The notes beneath the pieces are model-generated. The model did no database searches and was not told the origin of the DNA. It saw nothing but the letters and a program-made list of their open reading frames with translations. Of a DNA stretch of 64,000 nt, positions 7,061-14,551 are shown piece by piece. A program made the position numbers and the translations under genes. The stretch's first letter is position 1. Every line of letters starts with the position of its first letter. Origin of the DNA: a virus; the IMG/VR virus record IMGVR_UViG_3300034198_018992, positions 1-64,000 of that record. One strand, 5' to 3'.

Positions 7061-7565
7061 AAATCTTCACTTTGGCGAGCTTGAGTGTCTCCGCGTATAG
7101 GGGTTTATACAAAGTTTTTGGCGATTTGGAGCCGTTTTTGCTTATTTTGTGCGCCTAGAATGTATACACGCATTATTTGCAATTGTGAAATCTGCCCCGA
7201 GTCACAGGTGGCTAAAGCGGCCCCATCAGAGAAAAACCCTATTTTTGACGCTATTTTACAGCATGGGTTTTTCGGTTTTACTCTGTAGAAGTGTCACTTT
7301 GCACAGGGGTTTATATGATTTAGGAATTGATGGCTGAGAGGGTCTTTTCTTACAGAAAAGGGCGTAAAAGGTGGCGTTTGCTACACCAAAATAGTGCATT
7401 TGTCCACAAAAAAGAGTTGCTGAGTGAACTTTTTGGGATAATTAAGGCGTGCAATGCATAGTATTTAAGCAAATGACATAAAATGAATACGAGAATCAAT
7501 CATACAATCCTCTCTCTTCTATACCAATCACTTATTTAAGTCTCTGATTCTCAAGCCTTTACCTA
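7061..7565. other. 505-base intergenic region
   Basis: No convincing gene. Two copies of the minus-strand motif TATAAACCCCTRTRC occur (near 7095-7112 and 7300-7316) and may be promoter or operator elements. A short hairpin lies at 7344-7360. A-T-rich stretches suggest a regulatory region for the leftward genes. Confidence 0.4.
7344..7360. terminator. Short hairpin
   Basis: CTTTTC, 5-base loop, GAAAAG. Perfect but only 6 bp and without a long U-tract. Confidence 0.3.
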
Positions 7566-7889
7566 CTAATGCATCTCGGTGTTCATCTCTTCTACCCTTA
7601 CTATGTCTACCTGTGTTGTTGTTGTGTTGGAGAGAGGGCTGGAGGGAGCGGCTTCGCCGCTCTGGCCGAGCAGGGGCGACGGAAAATAGCGCGACGAATT
7701 TCCGACATGGTAATCGCTGTAAAAATTAGTAAACCTGTTATCTGTAAACTCTTCCAGCACAGGACTTTGCCAATGATTCCACGACCTTTGAAGCTGCCTA
7801 TATCGCCTAAGAATGCTATCCATAAAACCATTCATGTCGGTCCTTTGGGTAGGGCTCTTTCTTGAGGATTCTTTGGCTGGCTTTATCAT
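7566..7889 (-). CDS. Ser/Thr-rich protein with MIKP start
   Basis: 107 aa, unknown. Shares the MIKP opening with the small-gene arrays but lacks their core motif. The C-terminal half is rich in Ser, Pro and Thr (including TTTT). An inverted copy of the 14-base GTTTCCGCTAAAAA element sits 17 bases upstream of the ATG. Confidence 0.6.
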   Translation of the reverse strand: MIKPAKESSRKSPTQRTDMNGFMDSILRRYRQLQRSWNHWQSPVLEEFTDNRFTNFYSDYHVGNSSRYFPSPLLGQSGEAAPSSPLSNTTTTQVDIVRVEEMNTEMH

Positions 7890-7905
7890 TGTTTTTGAGC
7901 TTTTA

Positions 7906-7981
7906 TTTTTAGCGGAAACCTAAGTATTTTTACGAATTGAAATTTCCGCCTCTGAGAGCAATTTGAAGTTTCCGCTAAAAA
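7906..7981. repeat. Inverted pair of the 14-base element
   Basis: TTTTTAGCGGAAAC at 7906-7919 and GTTTCCGCTAAAAA at 7968-7981 form a perfect 14-base inverted repeat 48 bases apart, with a partial TTTCCGC between. Either an operator pair or a large hairpin. Confidence 0.5.
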
Positions 7982-8067
7982 GGGCTTAAAGCGACCGTCC
8001 CTATAGGTTTTAGTATATGCAAAAAGACCTATCGTAAAAGCTTGCTACATATATCTTTGCGCCACTG

Positions 8068-8439
8068 CTACTTCTTGCCAGTGTGCCTGACCCAATCGCC
8101 GTGGCGCACAAGTTGAGGCTGAAACCAGTGGAACATATTTTCGAGATTCATATGCCAAATAGTTGCCTTTTCGCCATCGACCTCGACCTCCAATCTGTCA
8201 TAGCCCGAGGCTGCTTCCATCAAATCTAGTTGCGCGAACGTCTCATCCGAAACCTCGTGAAGCTCGACCGTGATTGTCGCTTTGGGGTCATAAACGACAG
8301 CCGGATAGCCGCCCAAGTCGAACATCGCGAAGCCTTTTAGGCTATAGGTGCCGAGGCTCTTCTGAGGACCGAACCGTTCAAAGTTGAAATTACGTGTGCC
8401 GCTGGACCGCAGCGAGCCGTAGACGAGAATATGAGGCAT
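8068..8439 (-). CDS. Gamma-glutamylcyclotransferase-like (AIG2/GGCT fold)
   Basis: 123 aa. N-terminal HILVYGSLRSSG matches the YGSL substrate loop; GGYPAVVYDP, LDLMEAASGYDRLEVEV and ATIWHM follow the family order, with the catalytic-type Glu in LMEAASGY. Members cleave gamma-glutamyl amines or modify isopeptides. It could fit with the amidoligase cluster at 16-20 kb, but that link is an inference. Confidence 0.85.
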   Translation of the reverse strand: MPHILVYGSLRSSGTRNFNFERFGPQKSLGTYSLKGFAMFDLGGYPAVVYDPKATITVELHEVSDETFAQLDLMEAASGYDRLEVEVDGEKATIWHMNLENMFHWFQPQLVRHGDWVRHTGKK

Positions 8440-8444
8440 GAGTT

Positions 8445-8642
8445 TTAGAGTCGGTTAGCGTCGCGCTCTTCGAGTTGGAGCATCAAACGCCATCCAGAAA
8501 GTAGCGCCAAAAAGAACACCACACAAAGTATAACGATTGCAGTAACAAACGCTTGAGGCGGATTAGAGGGGTCCGAACCGGCGTAGATTATCAGTGCCGC
8601 GAGGAAGAAATAATAGACAAGGTTGATGATGGAATTAGCCAT
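8445..8642 (-). CDS. Small membrane protein, two TM segments
   Basis: 65 aa with hydrophobic segments at about residues 5-20 and 32-52 and a charged C-terminus (EERDANRL). Inner-membrane location predicted; role unknown. Confidence 0.75.
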   Translation of the reverse strand: MANSIINLVYYFFLAALIIYAGSDPSNPPQAFVTAIVILCVVFFLALLSGWRLMLQLEERDANRL

Positions 8643-8723
8643 AAGAGAGATATTGATGTATCAAGTATTAACGATAGGTGTATTGAACGGAAGGAATCGG
8701 GGCTATAGCCATGAGAATGAAAT

Positions 8724-8972
8724 TTAGTTGTGTCGCCCAAAAGTAAGCGTCTGTAGGCACGATTCGTAAACCTGATTCCAGCCCGCTTTGCGATACTCGT
8801 CACGTAGTTTATTATACGTGCCCTGACTAATCTTGTCGGGCAACTGAACGAAAAAAGTCAAAACATGCTGGTTCTCCCTCATTTGACGAGAGAGCGATTC
8901 GTCAATAAAGCAGACCAAATACGGAACCGTTAGCTGCGGTTTCGGAACGACTGGAAGTGGAGATAGTGCCAT
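8724..8972 (-). CDS. Hypothetical protein, paralog of 12524-12772
   Basis: 82 aa. The C-terminal half (VQLPDKISQGTYNKLRDEY, then AGWNQV, then LTF) aligns with the protein at 12524-12772 (LPDWAKVSKGVMSRL, LGWASV, LTF), so the two are distant paralogs. The ATG is at +1 of a TTGACG-N16-TACATT promoter. Confidence 0.75.
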   Translation of the reverse strand: MALSPLPVVPKPQLTVPYLVCFIDESLSRQMRENQHVLTFFVQLPDKISQGTYNKLRDEYRKAGWNQVYESCLQTLTFGRHN

Positions 8973-8978
8973 GTCTTG

Positions 8979-9006
8979 AATGTATCTGGTTTTAACTTTG
9001 CGTCAA
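8979..9006 (-). promoter_or_regulatory. Sigma70-like leaderless promoter
   Basis: TTGACG, 16 bases, TACATT, 6 bases, ATG at 8972. Confidence 0.7.
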
Positions 9007-9207
9007 GTCGGTCTTTGGCTGAATCGAGAGAATGAAGTCCTCTTGGCCGGTAAGCCTATCAATATCCCTTAGCTGTTTCAGCCTGCCATTGACGAACTCT
9101 TTCAAAGAGACGTAACGGGTTTTGCTGACATGCCAAGGAAGAAACGTAATAGTGGAGTTGATTAGTGCTTTTACGACACGAAGGTCGGGCACCGTTGCGG
9201 AAACCAT
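8992..9207 (-). CDS. Hypothetical protein
   Basis: 71 aa from the ATG at 9207; a TTG at 9225 would add six residues. Contains a helical YVSLKEFVNGRLKQLRDIDRL segment. No family recognised. Confidence 0.65.
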   Translation of the reverse strand: MVSATVPDLRVVKALINSTITFLPWHVSKTRYVSLKEFVNGRLKQLRDIDRLTGQEDFILSIQPKTDLTQS

Positions 9208-9240
9208 GTAGGCGTCACGAATCAAATCGCGATATTCTGA

Positions 9241-9351
9241 TTATGCATTCGCTCGCTGGCGTTTGACATATCCGGCATACAGGAACAGAAAGAATCCAGC
9301 CACAAAACCCGCTAGGAATTGAAATACGTAAAAAGTGATGGTTGCTAACAT
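9241..9351 (-). CDS. 36-aa single-pass membrane protein
   Basis: Starts MLATITFYVFQF; one hydrophobic helix covers about residues 3-27, then a basic tail (VKRQRANA). Clean frame between neighbours. One of several tiny membrane proteins in this window. Confidence 0.55.
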   Translation of the reverse strand: MLATITFYVFQFLAGFVAGFFLFLYAGYVKRQRANA

Positions 9352-9372
9352 TGTAGGTGTGTTAATTTGCTG

Positions 9373-9681
9373 TTACTTCGTGAAAATTACATCTAGCTGC
9401 TGATGACGCCCTAAAGTGTACCGTTCGAGCTTAATCATCTCCGACTTAATCGCCTTACCGACTCCGAAAGGCAAATCTTGTATCTCGTTTCGGATGTTGT
9501 TACAGAGGCAGCGCAAATCTGAGATATTAGCGCTGGGACAACGAGATTCAGAAAACAACTCCTGCAAACGAATCCTCAATCTAGCTCGCGCCGCAGCAAT
9601 TCGCATAGTGAGCAACGACAGCCCGTATCCTACCAAGGACGAACTAACGCACAAAAGAATGATATACCAGATGTTTTCCAT
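9373..9681 (-). CDS. Membrane-anchored helical protein
   Basis: 102 aa. N-terminal transmembrane segment (about residues 4-25) followed by a mostly helical cytoplasmic region with four Cys. No family recognised. Confidence 0.75.
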   Translation of the reverse strand: MENIWYIILLCVSSSLVGYGLSLLTMRIAAARARLRIRLQELFSESRCPSANISDLRCLCNNIRNEIQDLPFGVGKAIKSEMIKLERYTLGRHQQLDVIFTK

Positions 9682-9684
9682 GAC

Positions 9685-9879
9685 TTAATTGATTTTAACG
9701 AAAGGATACATTCCGAAGTGAACAAGGAAACCTTCACGGAAAGGGCATCCTTCGCCTGCTGTCTGAACGGTGCCACCGATGCCAGTGCCGCCAAAGTTAA
9801 GCTGCGTGACGAATAGAGTGAACTTACCGAAGAACTTTCCGGTGTATTCGAGGATGTCGCCGACCTTGTATTTGCTCAT
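9685..9879 (-). CDS. Small SH3-like hypothetical protein
   Basis: 64 aa. Begins YKVGDILEYTGKFFGKFTLFV, the usual opening of small SH3-like barrels with a turn at G-D. The ATG is at +1 of a TTGACG-N16-TAATTT promoter. Confidence 0.75.
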   Translation of the reverse strand: MSKYKVGDILEYTGKFFGKFTLFVTQLNFGGTGIGGTVQTAGEGCPFREGFLVHFGMYPFVKIN

Positions 9880-9885
9880 GGGTCA

Positions 9886-9913
9886 AAATTATCAGATTTT
9901 TGCGCCTCGTCAA
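9886..9913 (-). promoter_or_regulatory. Sigma70-like leaderless promoter
   Basis: TTGACG, 16 bases, TAATTT, 6 bases, ATG at 9879. Confidence 0.75.
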
Positions 9914-9922
9914 CTGTGAACT

Positions 9923-10177
9923 TTAGCGCCGTGGAGGATGGGCGGCGTAGTTAGGATACCAAAGTCCGTCATTAGGGACATTTGAATAGCCCATGCTGTG
10001 CCACTGTTCCCACAAAGAGCCATCTTTACAGAGTGCCACAAGCTTATTGCAGTCGCCGTTATTCGGGCCTGCGGGGAAATACATAGTTGCAACTTGAATG
10101 ATTTTTGAGGCGAGACGCTTAACGGGCGTTTCACTTTTCTTCTCGGTTTCGGGCACGAAATCAGAAGTAACTGTCAT
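9923..10177 (-). CDS. Hypothetical protein
   Basis: 84 aa. Acidic N-terminus, then a strand-rich part ending LVALCKDGSLWEQWHSMGYS, which resembles short beta-propeller-like strands seen in phage proteins of unknown role. Confidence 0.75.
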   Translation of the reverse strand: MTVTSDFVPETEKKSETPVKRLASKIIQVATMYFPAGPNNGDCNKLVALCKDGSLWEQWHSMGYSNVPNDGLWYPNYAAHPPRR

Positions 10178-10180
10178 AAG

Positions 10181-10387
10181 TTAATTGAGCCTAGTAAACA
10201 CGATTCCCTGAACGCTTCGGCGACGATTGACTTTGTTCAATTCCCTCATCGTGGTAAAACGCATAGCGAAAGCAAATTCGGTAGTTGTTTTAACATGGCG
10301 GGCACGAAGGTTGGCGTCTTTGTGGAGGAATCCCTTATGTCCGTTAGTTTGGGCGTCGGAATTGAGGTAGATATAGTATTCGTTCAT
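10181..10387 (-). CDS. Hypothetical protein
   Basis: 68 aa, basic, starting MNEYYIYLNSDAQTN. No family recognised. Lies 3 bases downstream of the next gene in transcription order. Confidence 0.7.
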   Translation of the reverse strand: MNEYYIYLNSDAQTNGHKGFLHKDANLRARHVKTTTEFAFAMRFTTMRELNKVNRRRSVQGIVFTRLN

Positions 10388-10388
10388 G

Positions 10389-10805
10389 TTAAGCTGCTAC
10401 TGAGTCTGCGGTCTTGTGAGGATTCACATGATAACTGTTGCAAGTAACGCAATAAGCTGGTAGGTCCGTGAGTTTTAGCCTTGGTAGACCGGCATTTTCG
10501 CGCACGAGATTCCAAATAAGCAGAGCATTTAAATTGGCTCCGGTGTCGTAGGCTGAGCGAAAGTATGAAGCTTCGACCTCTGAAATAAACCGAGACAAAT
10601 CATGCGGCTCGCCGTTTTCAAGTTGTTGAATACGCCGGTCTTGAGAATCAATTATTCGGCAAAGCTCTTCATTATCTTCGCTGCTTATATCGAAGGCTTT
10701 CCACGCTAATTCATTACGGCGATGGCAGCGACTAGCGTAAGCATAAGAGGACGCAACCGCTAAAGTGGCGAAGACTAGGGCGATGATGGAGTAGGCGATG
10801 TGCAT
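10389..10805 (-). CDS. Membrane-anchored protein
   Basis: 138 aa from the ATG at 10805 (MHIAYSIIALVF); longer in-frame starts overlap the upstream gene. One N-terminal TM helix, a coiled region (EELCRIIDSQDRRIQQLE) and a C-terminal CVTCNSYH that may bind metal. Confidence 0.7.
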   Translation of the reverse strand: MHIAYSIIALVFATLAVASSYAYASRCHRRNELAWKAFDISSEDNEELCRIIDSQDRRIQQLENGEPHDLSRFISEVEASYFRSAYDTGANLNALLIWNLVRENAGLPRLKLTDLPAYCVTCNSYHVNPHKTADSVAA

Positions 10806-10828
10806 ATTAAGTAGGAGGTTTAAGGGAT

Positions 10829-11071
10829 TTAGAACTTTACGATTTTGCCATAACGATTCGTCAGAGCGCCGATGCCTGAGAATTTGCTTCGCCATGCGGT
10901 GCCGCCGAGACATGCGACCTCGATTGCGACATGAGAAGGAACCGTCTCGCGGTCAATCTCCTTTTTCCAGAAAGTGAAGCCACAAAAGCTATATCGACAT
11001 TCGAGAACCTGAGTGCGTTCCCATTCTTGTTTGCGACCAAAGGCGCGGACCCATAGAGTTTTCTTGAACAT
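10829..11071 (-). CDS. Hypothetical protein
   Basis: 80 aa, basic and aromatic (LWVRAFGRKQEWERTQVLEC, FTFWKKEIDRETV). No family recognised. Its ATG sits at +1 of TTGACG-N16-TATTCT. Confidence 0.75.
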   Translation of the reverse strand: MFKKTLWVRAFGRKQEWERTQVLECRYSFCGFTFWKKEIDRETVPSHVAIEVACLGGTAWRSKFSGIGALTNRYGKIVKF

Positions 11072-11077
11072 GGATAC

Positions 11078-11105
11078 AGAATAGCGGGTTATTCTCTGTC
11101 GTCAA
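11078..11105 (-). promoter_or_regulatory. Sigma70-like leaderless promoter
   Basis: TTGACG, 16 bases, TATTCT, 6 bases, ATG at 11071. Confidence 0.75.
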
Positions 11106-11133
11106 TCTTGTTCTATCGTGTCATCGAGTCTTC

Positions 11134-11415
11134 CTAAAAGTGCGGCCACGCCAAGGGTTTTAGTTTATGTTCACTGTATGAACGGGTGGGCCGATACTTT
11201 GCGAAATAGGTGCTGTCAAATACGTGAAATCCTCCGATTTTGTTCGGAAGCGTCGTAATACTGACGAGAATCCTTGGGTCTTTGGGGTCCGATTCGGTGA
11301 TGAAACTCCAACCCACGTAATAGACGACCCCCTCGCTCAGCAGGACGTTGCCGTCTTTGATAAGCGTTCTGATACACATGAGGGGCGTGTATTTTTGATA
11401 CGGAGGCCGGTCCAT
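11134..11415 (-). CDS. Hypothetical protein
   Basis: 93 aa, SH3-like composition (LIKDGNVLLSEGVVYYVGW). The ATG directly abuts the stop of the upstream gene, so the pair is probably co-translated. Confidence 0.75.
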   Translation of the reverse strand: MDRPPYQKYTPLMCIRTLIKDGNVLLSEGVVYYVGWSFITESDPKDPRILVSITTLPNKIGGFHVFDSTYFAKYRPTRSYSEHKLKPLAWPHF

Positions 11416-11748
11416 TTACTTTTTCATCGACCGAATATCGACATTCCGGCAAAAAGCGGAGAAATTCGGGAACCTCATTCCATCGAACTCCACACCTTTC
11501 CCGTCGATGAACTTCAAACGAATGGTGCGTTCTTCAAAGTCGATGTATACCTTTTGGGTGGCCGAACTTCTGAATTTCACATCGCGCCTCCAGCAAAAAC
11601 CCTCGCGCTTTCCACTCTCCTGCCTAAATCCCAAACGCGCCAAGCACGCGAGAAAAGATTTCGGAATGTAAACCTCCACTCGCTGAGTGAAGACGGCGAC
11701 GTTGTTTCGCTGGAATCGCATGGCGGCGGTCTTTTTGAAGTTGTGCAT
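11416..11748 (-). CDS. Hypothetical protein
   Basis: 110 aa, basic. Strand-rich second half (KVYIDFEERTIRLKFIDGKG). An internal ATG (MRFQRN) nine codons later is an alternative start. No family recognised. Confidence 0.75.
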   Translation of the reverse strand: MHNFKKTAAMRFQRNNVAVFTQRVEVYIPKSFLACLARLGFRQESGKREGFCWRRDVKFRSSATQKVYIDFEERTIRLKFIDGKGVEFDGMRFPNFSAFCRNVDIRSMKK

Positions 11749-11757
11749 GTGAAGAGC

Positions 11758-11985
11758 TTAGCGCGGTTTACTTGGGAGGCAACACGAAAGGGCGAGATGC
11801 AGGAACCTGTCGATGCGGGACCACCGTTCGCCATCCCAATACTGACTTTCAGGAATACTGTTAGGCTCCTTCTGTAAACAGAGGCGGTATCCTTTTCCTA
11901 CCTTTGATGAAGTAAGATGAAGCGGGTTGTGCCACTTATGTCCTTCGGGCGGAACTGGATAGCCTATGTTGGGTTTTTTAATCAT
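11758..11985 (-). pseudogene. WHNP-family protein with frameshifted, shortened C-terminus
   Basis: 75 aa, MIKKPNIGYP start, then PPEGHKWHNPLHL and GKGYRLCLQKEPNS as in its two tandem paralogs. After SQYWDGERWS the protein diverges, but the lost family ending SRPFVLPPK is encoded in another frame at 11768-11800, and the middle K-Y-G-L / G-T-L-R-V segment is missing. This points to a small deletion plus frameshift in an ancestral copy. It may still be expressed. Confidence 0.7.
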
Positions 11986-12251
11986 TTCGGCAGTAAGAAC
12001 GGTCTACTGGATTTTACTCGAAGCGTCCCGCAGTCATCAACATTAAGCCCATATTTTCGCCACTGAGCTACATCGGACCATCTCCCCGTCTTAGCTTGCC
12101 AGTATTGCGAGCGCTGGACTAAGTTAGGCTCTTCTTTGAGTAGAAAACGGTATCCTTCTCCTAAAGTCTCATCCGAGAGATTCAATGGATTATGCCATGA
12201 GCATCCTTCGGGTGGTGTAGGACGGGGTTTGTTTTGAAACGGTTTAATCAT
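11982..12251 (-). CDS. WHNP-family protein, copy 2
   Basis: 89 aa from the ATG at 12251. MIKPFQNKP start, PPEGCSWHNPLNLS, GEGYRFLLKEEPN, then KYGLNVDDCGTLRV and SRPFLLPK. Function unknown; the W-H-N-P and R-P-F motifs define a phage-specific family in three tandem copies. ATGA overlap with the copy downstream. Confidence 0.8.
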   Translation of the reverse strand: MIKPFQNKPRPTPPEGCSWHNPLNLSDETLGEGYRFLLKEEPNLVQRSQYWQAKTGRWSDVAQWRKYGLNVDDCGTLRVKSSRPFLLPK

Positions 12252-12519
12252 TTTTCTCCTTCCGAAGCATGAACGGGCGGTAGTTACGGACGCGCAGGGT
12301 GCCATATTTTCCCCTGTCAAGTCCGTATTTGCTATAGGTATTAGTAGATGACCAACTTCTGTCCCAATCATCGTAAAACTGACAGCAATCAATAATACCC
12401 GGCTCTTCTTTCAGACACAGACGCCATCCTTCCCCAACTTGCTCAGGTGTCAAACCGGAAGGATTGTGCCAAGAACAACCATTTGGCAATTCTGTGTTGA
12501 GTTTTTTGGCCTTTACCAT
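12244..12519 (-). CDS. WHNP-family protein, copy 3
   Basis: 91 aa. MVKAKKLNTE start, LPNGCSWHNPSGL, GEGWRLCLKEEPG, KYGLDRGKYGTLRV, then YRPFML. The most complete copy and a good reference for judging the frameshifted one at 11758-11985. Confidence 0.8.
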   Translation of the reverse strand: MVKAKKLNTELPNGCSWHNPSGLTPEQVGEGWRLCLKEEPGIIDCCQFYDDWDRSWSSTNTYSKYGLDRGKYGTLRVRNYRPFMLRKEKND

Positions 12520-12523
12520 TTTA

Positions 12524-12772
12524 CTAAGGTTTCTTGAATGTCAGAACGAGTCCAGTAGCGTCAGCTTCGACGCTCGCCCATCCGAGATTTTGATAAGCCT
12601 TCGCGAGTCTGCTCATCACACCTTTGGAGACTTTCGCCCAATCGGGCAAAACGATAACAATGGCGTCCTGAGTCGGCGCTGCATGAAGCGCGGAGGTAAG
12701 CTTGCCGTCGATTACTCGCTGAATTTTGAAGCGCGGGTGCTTTCCGTCGTGGATGTTTGGAGATATAGGCAT
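12524..12772 (-). CDS. Hypothetical protein, paralog of 8724-8972
   Basis: 82 aa. Shares the C-terminal pattern LPD-x-x-K-V-S-K-G, L-G-W-x-x-V, L-T-F with the 8724 protein. Predicted small alpha/beta domain; function unknown. Confidence 0.75.
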   Translation of the reverse strand: MPISPNIHDGKHPRFKIQRVIDGKLTSALHAAPTQDAIVIVLPDWAKVSKGVMSRLAKAYQNLGWASVEADATGLVLTFKKP

Positions 12773-12776
12773 ATTT

Positions 12777-13034
12777 TTAGACTTCTGCTCCTACTTTTTT
12801 TGCGAGCGGTTTAGAAAGCTGAAAATAAAACCAAGTAGGCGAACATAAGCCCTTTTTGATTTCGCTGTCGATTCGCCGCACGGTGTCTTCGTGGCTATAC
12901 CTAAAGATTACGCCGACACGAACGAGAGCCCTGATTTCACACGGCGTCAAATAGCCGCACCAAACGCGCCCGTCGTGCTTTTTGATTTTATGAATGGCTA
13001 GCTTTAGCAGCCGCTCGTGTCTGGAAATCTTCAT
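12777..13034 (-). CDS. Basic hypothetical protein
   Basis: 85 aa, Lys/Arg/His-rich, helical (LLKLAIHKIKKHDGRV), with a mid-protein TPCEIRALVRVGVIFRY that resembles a winged-helix core. Starts at +1 of TTGCCT-N16-TAGAGT. Confidence 0.7.
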   Translation of the reverse strand: MKISRHERLLKLAIHKIKKHDGRVWCGYLTPCEIRALVRVGVIFRYSHEDTVRRIDSEIKKGLCSPTWFYFQLSKPLAKKVGAEV

Positions 13035-13040
13035 GTCGCT

Positions 13041-13068
13041 ACTCTACCAGAGGTTCGCTCTAAGGCAA
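13041..13068 (-). promoter_or_regulatory. Sigma70-like leaderless promoter
   Basis: TTGCCT, 16 bases, TAGAGT, 6 bases, ATG at 13034. Confidence 0.6.
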
Positions 13069-13322
13069 GTCATCATTTTGAGAGATTCTTTCAGCATGTC
13101 CGCGCATGGATGGAACAGGCTGGCGTCGAAGACGATTCTGATAATTCGATTCGCCGTCCTATGCTCCCTGCGTCGCAAAGCTGCATGAAAAACGATTTTC
13201 AAACTAGAGAGGTGCAAGCGCGTCATCGTCCGCGAGGGAATATATCGACGCAGCCCGTCCCGCGCTCGCGAAATCCTATCGTAAACGCGTTCGTAGAACT
13301 CTTGTTTCTTGGGTTTAACCAT
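13044..13322 (-). CDS. Basic protein with MVKP start
   Basis: 92 aa, Arg-rich, helical. Shares only the MVKPKK opening with the MIK arrays. Function unknown. Confidence 0.65.
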   Translation of the reverse strand: MVKPKKQEFYERVYDRISRARDGLRRYIPSRTMTRLHLSSLKIVFHAALRRREHRTANRIIRIVFDASLFHPCADMLKESLKMMTCLRANLW

Positions 13323-14004
13323 TTGGATATTCTTGAAGCTGCTTGCGAAACGCTTTAACGGCGTCTCTTCCGTAGGCGTTAGTTGGAATTAGCGGGTTCT
13401 GCGTATTATTTACGTCCCGAATCTCGATGTCCGTGAAAGATACACGAATAAAAGTGCGGATTCCATCGTGATTGATTGTCGGCCTGCGGTGGAGACAGAA
13501 CGGCGAGAGCCGATACCAGCATCGAGCTTTAATCGTCTTGATTGGCTCGTCTTTTGTCTGCGCTTCTGCGAGCTTAAAGAGATGGTGCCGCATTGGGTCG
13601 AAATCTTCGGGGATACTGAGCTTTCCCGTTTTGTATTCTGTCGGGTCCGCGCTTGACCAAATGTAATTCCTTTCGGGAATATGCTCGACTCGAAAAGAGG
13701 CTCCGTCGAAGTGCCATTCGTCATCTGTTGTTGACTTGACTTTGCCATGACGGACTGTAACGTAGCACCAGCTATCGGCAATGCCGGTTACTGCTTTGTC
13801 GTGTTCTGAGATTGTTTCGATAGCGCCGCTGAGCCACGATAGCTCTTGGGGAATCCGAAGCGTTCCGTATTTCGGACAAACGAGCATCCGAAGAATCATT
13901 TGCTCTTTCTCGGGCACTCTCGGATTGTAAGGTCCGATGAAATCTGGAGCGTCCAGAACTGAGAAATCAGACAGGGATTTTAGCTTGAGAGGGTCTCGTG
14001 TCAT
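13315..14004 (-). CDS. Conserved phage protein, possible dioxygenase-like fold
   Basis: 229 aa. The segment SWCYVTVRHG, DEWHFDGASF, ERNYIWSS, PTEYKTGKL, FTDIEIRDVNN, then PLIPTNAYGR resembles a conserved hypothetical protein of large phages. The WH-x-D-G pair and later F-x-R-V-S-F recall a double-stranded beta-helix fold, but metal ligands cannot be confirmed by eye. The ATG is at +1 of TTGACG-N16-TACCGT. Confidence 0.7.
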   Translation of the reverse strand: MTRDPLKLKSLSDFSVLDAPDFIGPYNPRVPEKEQMILRMLVCPKYGTLRIPQELSWLSGAIETISEHDKAVTGIADSWCYVTVRHGKVKSTTDDEWHFDGASFRVEHIPERNYIWSSADPTEYKTGKLSIPEDFDPMRHHLFKLAEAQTKDEPIKTIKARCWYRLSPFCLHRRPTINHDGIRTFIRVSFTDIEIRDVNNTQNPLIPTNAYGRDAVKAFRKQLQEYPNG

Positions 14005-14010
14005 TCCTAG

Positions 14011-14038
14011 ACGGTAGCTGAGTGTTGCGCCGCGTCAA
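14011..14038 (-). promoter_or_regulatory. Sigma70-like leaderless promoter
   Basis: TTGACG, 16 bases, TACCGT, 6 bases, ATG at 14004. Confidence 0.65.
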
Positions 14039-14046
14039 GCTATCGC

Positions 14047-14319
14047 TTACAGAAAAAGCGAGGCGACCCAAGTCGCGCACGGCAGAAAAACCAACACGAA
14101 CAGGCGAGATTTCGCGCCGAGAAACTCAAGAATCGCGAACGCTACCGTTCCATGAATGAAGTTTACGGACTGAGCCTTACCAGCGTAGCCGAGCCAGAAA
14201 TTCAGTGTATATGGCACCAGCCACAGACAAAGGACGAACAGAAAAATAAAGATTACCGTGTCGGCGGCTGGATTCGGAACGTAATCGGATGATTTGCGGA
14301 ATGTTTTGCTATAGTTCAT
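14047..14319 (-). CDS. Membrane protein, three hydrophobic segments
   Basis: 90 aa with hydrophobic stretches at about residues 21-41, 52-66 and 71-90. Probably a small integral membrane protein. Promoter TTGACC-N16-TATTCT lies 7 bases before the ATG. Confidence 0.75.
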   Translation of the reverse strand: MNYSKTFRKSSDYVPNPAADTVIFIFLFVLCLWLVPYTLNFWLGYAGKAQSVNFIHGTVAFAILEFLGAKSRLFVLVFLPCATWVASLFL

Positions 14320-14326
14320 GTTTTAG

Positions 14327-14354
14327 AGAATATCAGGGTGTTGGCTGCGGTCAA
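14327..14354 (-). promoter_or_regulatory. Sigma70-like leaderless promoter
   Basis: TTGACC, 16 bases, TATTCT, 7 bases, ATG at 14319. Confidence 0.7.
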
Positions 14355-14356
14355 CC

Positions 14357-14551
14357 TTAGATTGAACCTTTGCGCAACATTTCCGCTAAGGTCTTTGCGC
14401 CGTCATAACTCCCGAAAGAAATAGCACTACGAATTTCAGATTTCAAAACGAATGCCGGAAATGTATCGCGATAGATTTGGCGCAGCGGCGAACCGTCCGC
14501 ACCGAGAGCTACTTGACCCTGCCTGAGCGACCACCAGCGACACCCGTTCGG
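14357..14551 (-). pseudogene. Open frame without a start codon, likely shifted C-terminal fragment
   Basis: 64 codons open to a TAA at 14357, coding-like composition (NGCRWWSLRQGQVALGADG, then PLRQIYRDTFPAFV, ending AKTLAEMLRKGSI). No ATG, GTG or TTG occurs near its 5' end and a TAG bounds it at 14552. It overlaps the tail of the 14509-14868 gene in the -1 frame, so it may be that gene's original C-terminus after a frameshift, or be reached by ribosomal frameshifting. Confidence 0.5.

Noticed and set aside
7085-7337. Two overlapping plus-strand frames in the large gap
   Set aside because: Low coding quality, against the local gene direction, and overlapping the repeated promoter-like motif.
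11224-11877. 217-codon plus-strand open frame
   Set aside because: It lies opposite two well-formed minus-strand genes and has a shadow composition; it also crosses gene boundaries.
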